In this document: in pieces, positions 23,697 through 32,931 of the stretch
How the letters are laid out: each line of letters begins with the position of its first letter
Numbering within the stretch: the stretch's first letter is position 1
Assembly: GCA_047605605.1 (NCBI GenBank)
Contig: JASGFG010000011.1
Coordinates: 1-59,574 of the forward strand
Length of the DNA stretch: 59,574 bases
DNA from: JAATGA01 sp047605605
Lineage (GTDB): Bacteria; Pseudomonadota; Alphaproteobacteria; Rhodobacterales; Rhodobacteraceae
Direction: 5' to 3'
The notes under the pieces: generated by a model
What the model was told of the DNA's origin: nothing
The model's input: the letters and a program-made list of their open reading frames with translations, nothing else
Databases searched by the model: none
Position numbers and translations under genes: made by a program

Positions 23697-24344
23697 ATGC
23701 CATCAGACGCCGCAGACCCGGCCGAGGGGCGCGTTGCCCGCCGCCAGCGCCGCGTGCGCGGGGCGCTGATCGAGGCTGCGCGCGCGATCATGTCGGAAAA
23801 GGGCGTCGATGGCGCGACGATGCTGGAGATTGCCGAACGTGCGGATGTAGGCGCAGGCACGGTCTACAACTACTTCAAGTCCAAGGACGAACTCGCCGTC
23901 GCCGTGCTGGAGGAGATGATGCACGACCTTGCCCAGCGGATCGAGGAGGTGACGAATACCTTCGACGATCCGGCGCAGGTCTATGCCTTTGGCGTGCGGA
24001 CGGTTCTGGAAACCGCGACGCGCGATCCCCGCTGGAAGCAGTTGCTGAACAGGTCCGAGGTTCTGGCGGATGCCACCTTTCGCAAGATGGGGCCTTTCGC
24101 GATCCGCGATCTGCGGCAGGCGACGCAGGCGGGCCGGTTCTTCTGCGAGGATGCCGATCTGGTCTGGCGGATGGCGACACATGCCATCGTGGGGATCAGC
24201 CTTGCCGTGACTTCGGGGGCGATGTCCGAGGATGCACTGGATGAAGCCCTCGTCCGGCTGCTGTGCATGACCGGCATCGGCATCGCGGATGCGCGCGATC
24301 TGGCGAACCGTCCGCGCCCGCGATTGCGCCCCGAACGGGGCTGA
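23697..24344 (+). CDS. TetR/AcrR-family transcriptional regulator
   Basis: The 215-residue protein has an N-terminal HTH (RVRGALIEAARAIMSEKGVDGATMLEIAERADVGAGTVYNYFKSKDELAVAVL) and a helical ligand-binding domain with no recognisable specificity. The start has AGAGGAA 8 nt upstream. It stands alone: the two-component operon diverges on the left, and dapE converges on the right across a 71 bp gap that holds only a weak hairpin (GTCTCG/CGAGAC, 24380-24397). Its target genes cannot be named from the window; it may act on itself or at a distance. Confidence 0.88.
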   Translation: MPSDAADPAEGRVARRQRRVRGALIEAARAIMSEKGVDGATMLEIAERADVGAGTVYNYFKSKDELAVAVLEEMMHDLAQRIEEVTNTFDDPAQVYAFGVRTVLETATRDPRWKQLLNRSEVLADATFRKMGPFAIRDLRQATQAGRFFCEDADLVWRMATHAIVGISLAVTSGAMSEDALDEALVRLLCMTGIGIADARDLANRPRPRLRPERG

Positions 24345-24415
24345 GCCGGCCGGTTGTCCGCCGCCGATCCGGCCCGGCAGTCTCGCCGCCCCGAGACCGC
24401 CCCCTGCGGCGCCGG

Positions 24416-25561
24416 TCAGGCGAAATAATCGCGCAGGATACGGGTGTAGATCGCCTTCAACTGACCGATCTGCGCCACCTCCACCCGTTCGTCGACCGCG
24501 TGCATCGTCTTGCCGACCAGCCCGAATTCCACCACCGGACAGTGGTTCTTGACGAAACGCGCATCCGAGGTGCCGCCCGAGGTCGAGGGGACGGGCGCGC
24601 GCCCTGTCTCGGCCAGGACCGCCCGCGCGATCAGGCTCGAAAATTCGCCCGGCGGGGTCAGGAAGCTTTCGCCCGAAACCTGGGTTTCCACCGTGATCGC
24701 CACGCCGGTTTCGGTAGCCACTTCCGCCGCTTCGCGCCGCAACCAGTCGGACAGGCTTGCCCCCGAATGGGCATCGCTGAACCGGATGTTCACCGCCGCG
24801 CGTGCCGTGGCCGGGATCACGTTCGTTGCCGTATTACCGCAGTCGATCGTGGTGATCGCCAGCGTCGAGGCATCGAAATGATCCGTCTCCTCATCCAGCG
24901 GCCGGTCGATCCGGGCCAGCAGTTTCACCAGCGCCGACAGCGGGTTCTTCGCGCGGTGGGGATAGGCGGAATGTCCCTGCACGCCCCGCGCCAGAAACGC
25001 CGCGTTCATCGACCCGCGGCGGCCGATCTTCATCATCTCGCCCATCACCTCGGGGCAGGTCGGCTCTCCCACCAGACAATGGGTCATCCGTTCGCCATGG
25101 GCGGCCATCCAGTCCAGCAGGGCGACGGTGCCATCCTTCGAGGGCCCCTCCTCGTCGCCGGTGATGGTCAGCACGACCGCCCCGTCCGGCGGTGTTTCTC
25201 GAACGAAATCGACGGCCGCGGCGACAAAGGCCGCGACACCCGACTTCATGTCGGTCGCGCCCCGGCCATACATCCAGCCCTCCGCGACTTCGGCGCCGAA
25301 GGGGTCATGCGTCCAGGCCGCGCGGTCGCCCACCGGCACCACATCGGTATGGCCGTTGAAGCCGAAGCTCCGGTTCGCGCCCTTTGCCCCCCAGCGGGCG
25401 AACAGGTTCGTCACCCCGCCCCGGTCCACGCGCGTGCAGGCGAAACCGGCGCTTTCCAGCACCCCCTGCAACAGCACCAGCGCGCCCCCTTCGTCGGGCG
25501 TGACCGAGGGGCAGCGGATCAGGCGGGCCGTCAGGGCAACGGGGTCGAACGGTTCGGTCAT
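24416..25561 (-). CDS. dapE: Succinyl-diaminopimelate desuccinylase
   Basis: This M20 metallopeptidase-family enzyme has 381 residues and forms LL-diaminopimelate in lysine and cell-wall synthesis. Metal and catalytic motifs are FNGHTDVVPVG, YGRGATDMKSG and TGDEEGPSKDGT (the EE pair), and a metal ligand is in LVGEPT. The C-terminal STSGGTSDARFVKN is typical of DapE. The ATG at 25561 has GAGGAAA before it. The length matches the family (about 375-385). No other dap gene is in the window. Confidence 0.95.
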   Translation of the reverse strand: MTEPFDPVALTARLIRCPSVTPDEGGALVLLQGVLESAGFACTRVDRGGVTNLFARWGAKGANRSFGFNGHTDVVPVGDRAAWTHDPFGAEVAEGWMYGRGATDMKSGVAAFVAAAVDFVRETPPDGAVVLTITGDEEGPSKDGTVALLDWMAAHGERMTHCLVGEPTCPEVMGEMMKIGRRGSMNAAFLARGVQGHSAYPHRAKNPLSALVKLLARIDRPLDEETDHFDASTLAITTIDCGNTATNVIPATARAAVNIRFSDAHSGASLSDWLRREAAEVATETGVAITVETQVSGESFLTPPGEFSSLIARAVLAETGRAPVPSTSGGTSDARFVKNHCPVVEFGLVGKTMHAVDERVEVAQIGQLKAIYTRILRDYFA

Positions 25562-25687
25562 GGCTTTCCTCGGCGTCATCGACCTCGGGCTTACCGCCAA
25601 GGGACGCGGCCCGCAACTCTGCGGATGCAGGGGTCCGTGCGCGCGAATATCCTGGCCGGGGATGCACGACCTTTGCGATACTGCGCG

Positions 25688-26239
25688 CTATTTTCCGGCA
25701 ACCATGCGCATCAGAACGCGGTCGCGGGCGATCAGGTGATGGTGCAGCGCCGCTCCCACATGCAGGACCAGCAGTCCCGACAAGGCCCAGACCGCCGTCC
25801 CGTGAACCGTGCGCGCCATCCGCTCGATCCAGCCGACGCCCGGAACCCAGGGGTCGGGCATGGGGAAAAGTCCGAACACCATGTTCTGTATCCCCATCAG
25901 ATCCTGCGTGGGCGAGGCGGAAACCATGACCCACCCCGACAGCGGCAGGATCAGCATCAGCGCGTAAAGCCCCAGATGCGACAGCCGCGCCGCCCGCCTT
26001 TGCCAGCGGGGCATCGGCACCTCCTGCGGGGCGGGCACCGCCAGCCGCCAGCCGATCCGCACCAGCGCAAGGCAGAACACCACGAAGCCCCAGCTCTTGT
26101 GCAGCTGGGTCAGGGCATAGCGCGTGCCCAGATCCGGCACAAAGCGCGTCATCCACACCCCCAGAGCCAGCATGAACAGGATCACCGCCGCCATGATCCA
26201 GTGCAGCGCCCTCGCGGTTCTGCCCCAGCCCGCGGTCAT
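25688..26239 (-). CDS. Cytochrome b561
   Basis: This 183-residue inner-membrane diheme cytochrome has four transmembrane helices and conserved histidines in ARALHWIMAA (helix 1), LTQLHKSWGF (helix 2), and near VHGTAVW and LHVGAALHHH (helices 3-4). It probably carries electrons from quinol. It starts within the yceI stop (ATGA overlap); the yceI-cybB pairing is frequent, and in E. coli the YceI and YceJ (b561) genes are also adjacent. The start with MTAGWGRTARALHW gives a normal N-terminus. Confidence 0.93.
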   Translation of the reverse strand: MTAGWGRTARALHWIMAAVILFMLALGVWMTRFVPDLGTRYALTQLHKSWGFVVFCLALVRIGWRLAVPAPQEVPMPRWQRRAARLSHLGLYALMLILPLSGWVMVSASPTQDLMGIQNMVFGLFPMPDPWVPGVGWIERMARTVHGTAVWALSGLLVLHVGAALHHHLIARDRVLMRMVAGK

Positions 26240-26793
26240 TGCGACCGCATCAGGAGGTGGATGCGGATCGGCAGCATCCCCGCCACCTCGGGCACGCCGC
26301 CGGTCGAGCCGAATTGCGTCCGGTCGATCTGGCCAGTCAGGTCGAAGCCCGCCTCCATCCGCTGCGGCGCCTCCTGCGAGGGCTGAAGCCGGAACAGCCG
26401 GGCATGAAAGGTGATCGGCCGCGTGACCCCGCGCAGCGTGATCTGGCCAAGGATGTCGGCGGTCGATTTCGACGTCTGGGTCAGCTTGTCCAGCCGAAAG
26501 CTGATCCTGGGCCAGTTCGCCGTGCCCAGATAATCGGCGCTGCGAACCAGCGCATCGACCGGCGCCAGTCCGGTCGTCGCATCGGTGGTGGCGACGGCGA
26601 TGGCGGCGCGCGTCGCCTCGACCTTCGTTTCGTCGAAGTCGATGGTTCCGGCAAAACTGGGAAAGCGCACCGGGACGGTGGTGCCCTGCCAGTCGGCATC
26701 GACGGTGATGGTCGATGCCGGGTCCATCACCCAGGGCCGCGCCAGTGCCGGCCCGGCCAGCAGGCAGACCGCCGCGCAGAAAAGCAATCGCAT
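26236..26793 (-). CDS. YceI-family periplasmic lipid-binding protein
   Basis: The 185-residue protein has a cleavable signal peptide (MRLLFCAAVCLLAGPALA). Its lipocalin-like domain carries YceI hallmarks: WVMDPASTITVDADWQGTTVPVRF, FAGTIDFDETKVEAT, SADYLGTANWPRISF and ILGQITLRGVTRPITFHA. Family members bind polyisoprenoids in a beta-barrel. It is translationally coupled to the cytochrome b561 gene downstream; they may act together on quinone-related electron transfer. Confidence 0.92.
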   Translation of the reverse strand: MRLLFCAAVCLLAGPALARPWVMDPASTITVDADWQGTTVPVRFPSFAGTIDFDETKVEATRAAIAVATTDATTGLAPVDALVRSADYLGTANWPRISFRLDKLTQTSKSTADILGQITLRGVTRPITFHARLFRLQPSQEAPQRMEAGFDLTGQIDRTQFGSTGGVPEVAGMLPIRIHLLMRSQ

Positions 26794-26896
26794 CGCCCCC
26801 TCCCTCCTCGTGGTTTGACGATGGATGCAGTCTAGCGCAGACCGCCGGCCCGGTGTTGCACAAGTTTGCGGGAAAGGGACTTCAGTCCGAAGCGGC

Positions 26897-27907
26897 TCAG
26901 TCGAAGGTCCCCGTCACCCTGCCGAACAGCATGAAGGCCCGTGCGGTCCGGGTTTCCGACAGGTCCGACAGGTCCGCGTCCGAGGCATTCGCCTCAAAAG
27001 CCGCAAAGGTCTTGTCGAAGGCGCGCAGGAAATGGTGGGCGGCATCGCGGAAGACCGGGTCTTCGCGCATCCGCCCGGCCGTCAGTGCCAGGGACGAACG
27101 GTCGCGGATGCCGCCCAGTGCGGCAATGCCCCGCCCCCTTTCGCCCGCGGCAAAGCGGCGCCAGAACTCGGGCCGCGCGCGGTCGGGCTTCAGGTCGTCC
27201 ATGAAGATCCCGTCCTGCGCCAGCAAGGTCAGCACGTCCTGCGCCGCGCGGATCAGCTTGGCGACCGACCGATCCTCCAGCGCAAGGCGCAGGGCGCGGA
27301 ATCCCTCGCGGTCATCGGGACTTTCGGGGAATTGCAGCGCACGGATGAAATCCGCGACCGAAAGGGGCGTGCGCATCGCCTCGGGCGGGGTGCCAAGCGC
27401 CAGTGCGGGCTGTTCGTCGGCCTGCGGGGCGGGGGGCGGCGCCAGCGCGGCCTTGCGGTCGGCCGAAGGCACCGAAAGCCCCGCATCGCGGCGCGAGGTA
27501 AAGGTGACGATCGCCGTTTCCGCGTGACGGGCGGATTGCGCGATCTCGTCCAGCTTCTTTTCGACCGAAGGTTTCAGGGCGACGCCCGCGCCGGACTGCT
27601 GGCTGGCCAGATAGGCGCTGCGCATCGCATCGACGGTGGATTGCAGGCGCGCGGCCTCGGCCCGCAGCATCCTGACCGACCGGAAGGTGGTGATCGCCGC
27701 CCAGATCAGCGCCAGCGGCAGAAACACCGCCAGCAGCATCAGCAGCGGCCCCGGCCCCGACCCTTCGGGCGCGTTCAGCAGAAACAGGCCGACCGCCAGC
27801 ACCCACAGGACCGCAAGAACCGCGGCGACGATCTCGGGCAGGCTGACGCCGGCCGCTTCGCCGCGCGGGCCGGATCGGGGGTCTTGCGGTTTGTCGCTGT
27901 CGGGCAT
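26897..27907 (-). CDS. Conserved hypothetical membrane protein
   Basis: I do not recognise a named family. The 336-residue protein has two transmembrane segments near the N-terminus (about 22-44 and 55-77), then a short coiled-coil-like stretch (FRSVRMLRAEAARLQSTVDAM), a proline/alanine-rich linker (about 140-165), and a soluble helical C-terminal domain. It lies 16 nt downstream of greA on the same strand and is probably co-transcribed. The start at 27907 gives MPDSDKPQDPR; a longer version from 27940 would overlap the greA stop. Confidence 0.8.
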   Translation of the reverse strand: MPDSDKPQDPRSGPRGEAAGVSLPEIVAAVLAVLWVLAVGLFLLNAPEGSGPGPLLMLLAVFLPLALIWAAITTFRSVRMLRAEAARLQSTVDAMRSAYLASQQSGAGVALKPSVEKKLDEIAQSARHAETAIVTFTSRRDAGLSVPSADRKAALAPPPAPQADEQPALALGTPPEAMRTPLSVADFIRALQFPESPDDREGFRALRLALEDRSVAKLIRAAQDVLTLLAQDGIFMDDLKPDRARPEFWRRFAAGERGRGIAALGGIRDRSSLALTAGRMREDPVFRDAAHHFLRAFDKTFAAFEANASDADLSDLSETRTARAFMLFGRVTGTFD

Positions 27908-27923
27908 CGCGGTCCTTCCGCCG

Positions 27924-28394
27924 TCAGAGATAGCGGACACTCACCACTTCATAGCTGCGTTGGCCACCGGGGGTTTTCACCTCGACGCTGTCGCCTTCGT
28001 CCTTGCCGATCAGGGCGCGGGCCAGGGGCGAGCGGATGTTCAGCAGGCCGCGTTCCAGATCGGCCTCGGGCTCGCCCACGATCTGATAGGTCTTTTCCTC
28101 GTCGGTGTCTTCGTCCACCAGGGTCACGGTGGCGCCGAATTTCACCGCGCCGGACAGTTTCGACGGGTCGATCACCTCGGCCAGCGACAGCATCGCCTCC
28201 AGCTCCTTGATGCGGCCTTCGATGAAGCTCTGCTTTTCGCGGGCGGCATGGTATTCGGCGTTTTCCGACAGGTCGCCATGTTCGCGCGCCTCGGCGATGG
28301 CGCGGATCACGGCGGGACGCTCCACCGACTTCAGGGTCTTCAGCTCGTCATCCAGCGCGGCGAATCCCGCGCGGGTCATCGGAATCTTTTCCAT
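27924..28394 (-). CDS. greA: Transcription elongation factor GreA
   Basis: The 156-residue protein has normal GreA length. The N-terminal coiled coil carries the family signatures MTRAGFAALDDELKTLKSVERP and AIAEAREHGDLSENAEYHAAREKQ, with the acidic tip residues. The C-terminal FKBP-like domain has GATVTLVD and LLNIRSPLARALIGKDEGD. It rescues backtracked RNA polymerase by stimulating transcript cleavage. ATG at 28394; further in-frame sequence upstream does not resemble the family. Confidence 0.97.
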   Translation of the reverse strand: MEKIPMTRAGFAALDDELKTLKSVERPAVIRAIAEAREHGDLSENAEYHAAREKQSFIEGRIKELEAMLSLAEVIDPSKLSGAVKFGATVTLVDEDTDEEKTYQIVGEPEADLERGLLNIRSPLARALIGKDEGDSVEVKTPGGQRSYEVVSVRYL

Positions 28395-28596
28395 GGTCTC
28401 GCCACATAGAAAAAGGCCATGGCCCCGGCGACCGGGAACCCTGACCTTGCACCTCGTTCGCCCATACCTGACCCCACGCCCGGCGCGAATGCAAGGGGGT
28501 ATGGCGCGAAGGGGTGGCGGGATGTCGCCGTCGGGCAAGATAATTACAGGGCGCTGCGATGCGGCAATATGATGTTGCGTAACGATTGACCTTGGC

Positions 28597-28611
28597 TTGC
28601 CCTTGGGGCAA
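28597..28611 (+). promoter_or_regulatory. Inverted repeat TTGCCC-TTG-GGGCAA upstream of ETF-QO gene
   Basis: A perfect 6 bp inverted repeat lies 76-90 bp before the ETF-QO start codon in the 292 bp divergent gap with greA. TTACAG and TATGAT, 18 bp apart just upstream, could be promoter elements. The rest of the gap shows nothing I recognise. Possible operator; no regulator assigned. Confidence 0.35.
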
Positions 28612-28686
28612 ACCGGGCCGGACCAATGCGAACAAGGCCCAAAAGCCAGACCGGGGCAGGCCCGCCCCCCAGCCGGGAGACGAGGG

Positions 28687-30342
28687 ATGAGCGACGAAAT
28701 CGTCCGCGAACAGATGGAATACGATGTGGTGATCGTGGGGGCCGGCCCTGCCGGTCTTTCCGCCGCGATCCGTCTGAAGCAGCTCGATCCCGATCTGAAC
28801 GTCGTCGTGCTGGAAAAGGGGTCCGAGGTGGGCGCGCATATCCTGTCGGGCGCGGTGCTGGACCCGGTTGGCCTGAACGCGCTGATCCCCGACTGGAAGG
28901 AAAAGGGCGCCCCCCTGAACGTGCCGGTCAGGGAGGACAACTTCCTGATGCTGGGCCCGGCGGGCCATATCCGCATCCCGAACTGGCCGATGCCGCCGCT
29001 GATGTCGAACCACGGCAACTACATCGTGTCCATGGGCAACGTCTGCCGCTGGATGGCGAGCCAGGCCGAGGAGCTGGGGGTCGAGATATTCCCCGGCATG
29101 TCCTGTTCCGCCTTGGTCTATGGCGACAAGGGCGAGGTCAGGGGCGTCGTCGCGGGCGAGATGGGGCTGGAGGCTGACGGCACACCCGGCCCGAACTACG
29201 AACCCGGCATGGAACTGCTGGGCAAATACGTCTTCCTGTCCGAAGGCGTGCGCGGGTCGCTGTCGAAAGAGGTGATCGCGAAATACGACCTGTCCAAAGG
29301 CCATTGTCCGCAGAAATACGGCATCGGCATGAAAGAGATCTGGGAGATCGACCCCGCCAAGCACCGCGAGGGCACCGTCACCCATACGATGGGCTGGCCG
29401 CTGGGGTCGAATGCGGGCGGCGGGTCGTTCATCTATCACCTTGAAAACAATCAGGTCTATGTCGGCTTCGTCGTCCACCTGAACTACAAGAACCCCTACC
29501 TCTACCCGTATATGGAGTTCCAGCGGTTCAAGCATCACCCCGAGATCGCCAGCCTTCTGGCGGGCGGCAAACGAGTCGCCTATGGTGCCCGCGCCATCAG
29601 CGAGGGCGGGTTCCAGTCGATCCCCAAGATGGTCGCGCCGGGGGTGGCGCTTCTGGGCTGTTCGGCCGGTCTGGTGAACGTGCCGCGGATCAAGGGCAAT
29701 CACAACGCCATGCTGTCGGGCAAGGCTGCGGCCGAGGCGGCGTTCGACGCCATCAAGGCGGGCCGCGAGGGCGACGAGCTGGTCGCCTACGAGGCCGAGG
29801 TCCGCGGGGGCGCCATCGGACAGGATCTGAAGAAGGTCCGCAACGTCAAACCGATGTGGTCGAAATGGGGGCTTATGGCGTCGCTTGCCTTCGGGGGCCT
29901 GGACATGTGGACGAACAACCTGTTCGGCCTGTCCTTCTTCGGCACGTTGAAGCATGGCAAGACCGATGCTGCCGCCACGGGCGAGGCCAAGGATTACGGG
30001 CCGATCGACTATCCCCGCCCCGACGGCAAGCTGTCCTTCGACCGGCTGACGAACGTGGCGTTCAGCTTCACCAACCACGAGGAAAGCCAGCCCTGCCACT
30101 TGAAGCTGCGCGATCCCTCGATCCCGATCGCGGTCAACCTGCCGAAATACGCCGAACCGGCGCAGCGTTACTGCCCGGCGGGCGTGTATGAGGTGCTGAC
30201 GGACGAGGCGGGCAATCCCAAGTTCCAGATCAACTTCCAGAACTGCGTCCACTGCAAGACCTGCGACATCAAGGACCCCAGCCAGAACATCAACTGGACG
30301 ACGCCCCAGGGCGGCGACGGGCCGAACTATCCCAATATGTAG
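28687..30342 (+). CDS. Electron transfer flavoprotein-ubiquinone oxidoreductase
   Basis: The 551-residue inner-membrane enzyme takes electrons from ETF (reduced by acyl-CoA and other dehydrogenases) to ubiquinone. The FAD-binding VVIVGAGPAGLSAAIRLKQL is at residues about 15-35. The C-terminus holds the 4Fe-4S cluster cysteines in RYCPAGVYEV and NCVHCKTCDIKDP. LKDPSQNINW-like ending and length (about 550) match ETF-QO. The start has GAGGG immediately upstream. It would serve the acyl-CoA dehydrogenase encoded at 36443-38140. Confidence 0.96.
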   Translation: MSDEIVREQMEYDVVIVGAGPAGLSAAIRLKQLDPDLNVVVLEKGSEVGAHILSGAVLDPVGLNALIPDWKEKGAPLNVPVREDNFLMLGPAGHIRIPNWPMPPLMSNHGNYIVSMGNVCRWMASQAEELGVEIFPGMSCSALVYGDKGEVRGVVAGEMGLEADGTPGPNYEPGMELLGKYVFLSEGVRGSLSKEVIAKYDLSKGHCPQKYGIGMKEIWEIDPAKHREGTVTHTMGWPLGSNAGGGSFIYHLENNQVYVGFVVHLNYKNPYLYPYMEFQRFKHHPEIASLLAGGKRVAYGARAISEGGFQSIPKMVAPGVALLGCSAGLVNVPRIKGNHNAMLSGKAAAEAAFDAIKAGREGDELVAYEAEVRGGAIGQDLKKVRNVKPMWSKWGLMASLAFGGLDMWTNNLFGLSFFGTLKHGKTDAAATGEAKDYGPIDYPRPDGKLSFDRLTNVAFSFTNHEESQPCHLKLRDPSIPIAVNLPKYAEPAQRYCPAGVYEVLTDEAGNPKFQINFQNCVHCKTCDIKDPSQNINWTTPQGGDGPNYPNM

Positions 30343-30404
30343 GCCGGGGGGCGCCGGGGGCTCTGCCTTCCCGGCCCCTCCCGGCGGCCCGCGAAACCGG
30401 CCGT

Positions 30405-30998
30405 TCAGCCCGCGGCGGGAAGCGGCCGGATCATCGTCGTCGCGCCGGCAAAGCCGAAGACATGCCGCAGCAGGCCGATGCTCTGCGTCTGAATGGCGAC
30501 AAAGCCCAGCCGTTCGTAAAGCGCCCTTGCGCGCAGGTTGCTGTCGATGACCTCCAGCCGGGCGGCGGGATAGCCGCGCACCGTCGCCTCGGCGCAAAGC
30601 GCGGCCATCAGCGCGGTTCCCACGCCCTGCCCGCGCGCCTCGGGGGTGACGCAGACGCCGTCGATCAGGAAAAGCCCGTCATCCGCGCCATTGGCCAGCC
30701 GCCACAAAAGCGCCGCCCGCCAGGCCGCCCCGGTGCGGCCATAGATGGCGCGCAGATCGGCCAGCGTGCCCCCGGCAAAGGTGCCCTCGGGCGCGCGATA
30801 CCCGGCGATGCCCACCAGACGGCCCCTCTCGTCGACCGCGGCAAAGGCGTTGTGAAGCCGCATCACGCGGGTCAGGAAGTGCCGGGCCTGCGCCGTCGGC
30901 CCCATGACGGGCGCCAGCTTTGGCCCGAAGGCCTGCCAGTAAAGGGCCACCGCCTGGGCGCGCATCGGCTCGGGTATGCCATGCAGGATCCGCGTCAT
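30405..30998 (-). CDS. GNAT-family N-acetyltransferase
   Basis: The 197-residue protein has the GNAT acetyl-CoA site in IDGVCVTPEARGQGVGTALMAALC (R/QxxGxG/A motif) and the later motif SNLRARALYERLGFV. The N-terminal half, with WQAFGPKLAPVMGP and FAAVDERGRLVGIAGYR, is usual for the family, but the substrate cannot be named. It overlaps the mobB fusion gene by ATGA and is the last gene of the mobA-mobB-GNAT operon. Confidence 0.88.
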   Translation of the reverse strand: MTRILHGIPEPMRAQAVALYWQAFGPKLAPVMGPTAQARHFLTRVMRLHNAFAAVDERGRLVGIAGYRAPEGTFAGGTLADLRAIYGRTGAAWRAALLWRLANGADDGLFLIDGVCVTPEARGQGVGTALMAALCAEATVRGYPAARLEVIDSNLRARALYERLGFVAIQTQSIGLLRHVFGFAGATTMIRPLPAAG

Positions 30999-32341
30999 TC
31001 CAGCGCCCTCTCCAGCGCCTCGCGGTGGCCGAGGCCCAGAACCCAGCCTTCTTCCCGCGCGGCCTCCGGCACCTCCAGCAGCGCGGCCATCCCCCCCTGC
31101 CGGTCCAGCCGCCACAGCGCGCGGGCAAGAACCGTGACCTGCACCTGATCCCGGATCGTCCCCGGTGTCATCCGCCGCCGCACCGCGTCTGCCAGAAGCG
31201 AGGGCCACACTTCGGCCAGAACCACCGGCGCCGGGGGCGCGTCGAAGGGCCAGACGGCGACCCCCGCCATCCGGGCAAGGCGATGGATCATCGGCAGCCC
31301 CGTCAGGCTTTGCCCGCCGACCGAGCCGGTGGTGTAAAGCTTCCACACCGGCTGGCTGCCGGGCAGGAGCCGTTCGGCCGCCCGCTTTTCCGTCAGGCCA
31401 AGCGCCGCGTATCCGCCGGTCTTGCGGTCGGGCAGGTCGGGCACGGTCAGGCCGGCGGGGCGGCCCCAGAAGGGCGTGCCGCCCAGATGGCGGTTGATCG
31501 CCGCCGCCACCTCGAACCGGTTGTTGGCATTGGCCGGCCCGTCGACGATTTGCCCTGCCAGCCAGCGCCAGACCGCGCGCGCGTCGGCCGCCCCCGTCAG
31601 CCGCGCCGCAAAGCCCGCAGGATAGCCCATCGGAAAGTCAAAGCCGATCAGCAGCCTTCGCCCTGCGCTGCGTTCCGTTTCGATCAGCGCGGCAAGAACC
31701 GCCTCTGCCTCGGCGCGGGTGCGCAGATACTGCGTGCTGACACCCTCTGCTGCGGCGATGCCGATCCAGATCGCATCGGCCGAGGGCCGCGCGGGCGAAG
31801 GGCTGGCCGCCGCCGACCAGTCGACGATGGCCACCTTGTCGAAGACCGGCATCAGCCCTGTTTCGCGCAGGATGAAATCCGCCACCGCCGCGGGATCGTT
31901 CAGGTCCAGCAGCGGCACGCCTGTCCCGGCCAGGGCGGCGTCGGTCGCAACCGCGCGCACGGTGGGGTCGCTCGGCTGGATCGGGCTGCGCCCCTCGCCC
32001 GCGCGAAACACCTCGACCTTCGGGTGGGCGTCGCGCTTGTAGCCCTCGACCAGCACCAGATCCACGGGGGCGAGACGGGCCAGAACCGAGGCCAGATCCG
32101 GTTCGGGGCCGCGATGTTCGCGCATCAGGGCAAACCGCTGCGCCGAGGCGAGGATCACCTCGCGCGCGCCCGCCTGCCGGTGGCGGAACGTGTCCTTGCC
32201 CGGCTGGTCCAGATCGACATCGTGATGCACATGCTTGACCGTCGAGACGGAAAAGCCGCGCCCGGTGATTTCGGCCACCAGCCGCTCCATCAGCGTGGTC
32301 TTGCCCGCATTCTTCCAGCCGACGATGCCGTAGACCCTCAT
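30995..32341 (-). CDS. mobB: MobB-like protein fused to a predicted RNase H-fold (DUF429-like) domain
   Basis: The N-terminal about 165 residues are MobB, the GTP-binding adaptor of molybdenum cofactor maturation: P-loop GWKNAGKTT (8-16), STVKHVHHDVDLDQPGKDTFRHRQAGA and VLVEGYKRDAHPKVEVFR. Ordinary MobB is about 170 residues, so the extra about 280 residues (168-448) are a second domain. That part begins VAIVDWSAA and has LIGFDFPMGYP, acidic residues D174 and D235, which looks like the RNase H-type fold of DUF429; this is a tentative call. The gene starts inside the mobA stop (ATGA). The role of the fusion is unknown. Confidence 0.85.
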   Translation of the reverse strand: MRVYGIVGWKNAGKTTLMERLVAEITGRGFSVSTVKHVHHDVDLDQPGKDTFRHRQAGAREVILASAQRFALMREHRGPEPDLASVLARLAPVDLVLVEGYKRDAHPKVEVFRAGEGRSPIQPSDPTVRAVATDAALAGTGVPLLDLNDPAAVADFILRETGLMPVFDKVAIVDWSAAASPSPARPSADAIWIGIAAAEGVSTQYLRTRAEAEAVLAALIETERSAGRRLLIGFDFPMGYPAGFAARLTGAADARAVWRWLAGQIVDGPANANNRFEVAAAINRHLGGTPFWGRPAGLTVPDLPDRKTGGYAALGLTEKRAAERLLPGSQPVWKLYTTGSVGGQSLTGLPMIHRLARMAGVAVWPFDAPPAPVVLAEVWPSLLADAVRRRMTPGTIRDQVQVTVLARALWRLDRQGGMAALLEVPEAAREEGWVLGLGHREALERALE

Positions 32342-32931
32342 CCCGTCCCCGCGATCAGGGCCTCGGCACGGGTCAGATCCTCGGGGGTGTTCAGGTTGAA
32401 GAAGGCCCGGTCGTCCGGGAAAGCCGCGCGCGCCGCCCCATGCGCATCGGCAAAGCCGCGCACCCGCGCCTTGACCCCCGAGGACAGAAAGGCCCGCAGC
32501 GGATCGCGCAGGGCTACCGGCCAAAGCGCGAAGGTCGGGTGATCGGCGCCGGTGCTGGCGGCCAGCGCCACGCCTTCGGGGCTGTCTTCGGCGGCAAGGC
32601 ACAGGCGCGGCACCAGATCGCCGGGAAAGAACGGCGTATCGACGGCAACGGTCGCCACCGCCGTCGCCCCGCGGGGGGCGGCCCAGTCCAGCGCGGCCAG
32701 AACACCTGACAGGGGGCCGTGGCTTTCCGCGTCCGGCAGCACGGGCAGGCCGAGAAAGGCCAGCCTTGCCGGATCGCCATTGGCCGAGACGGCCAGCCTT
32801 TCGACCTGCGGCCCCAGCCGGTCGGCGGCATGGGCGATCAGCGGCCGCCGGCCAAGCGGCAACAGCGCCTTGTCCGCACCGCCCATGCGTTGCCCGCGCC
32901 CCCCGGCGAGGATCACCCCGAAAATCCGCAT
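32338..32931 (-). CDS. mobA: Molybdenum cofactor guanylyltransferase
   Basis: The 197-residue nucleotidyltransferase transfers GMP to molybdopterin to form the MGD cofactor. The GTP-binding N-terminus GVILAGGRGQRMGGADKALLPLG is diagnostic; ATVAVDTPFFPGDLV carries the metal-binding aspartate region, and FNLNTPEDL is the usual C-terminal motif. First gene of an operon with mobB and a GNAT gene; diverges from azlC. Start at 32931 gives MRIFGVILAGG, standard for MobA. Confidence 0.95.
   Translation of the reverse strand: MRIFGVILAGGRGQRMGGADKALLPLGRRPLIAHAADRLGPQVERLAVSANGDPARLAFLGLPVLPDAESHGPLSGVLAALDWAAPRGATAVATVAVDTPFFPGDLVPRLCLAAEDSPEGVALAASTGADHPTFALWPVALRDPLRAFLSSGVKARVRGFADAHGAARAAFPDDRAFFNLNTPEDLTRAEALIAGTG

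Noticed and set aside
24380..24397. Terminator between the TetR gene and dapE
   Set aside because: A 6 bp stem GTCTCG/CGAGAC exists, but it is short and lacks a T run in either direction, so it was not listed as a separate feature.
28348..30597. A 749-codon open frame antisense to the ETF-QO gene
   Set aside because: It is a shadow of high-GC codon use: low-complexity Arg/Gly/His-rich translation, no family resemblance, and the sense strand encodes a clear ETF-QO with intact cofactor motifs.
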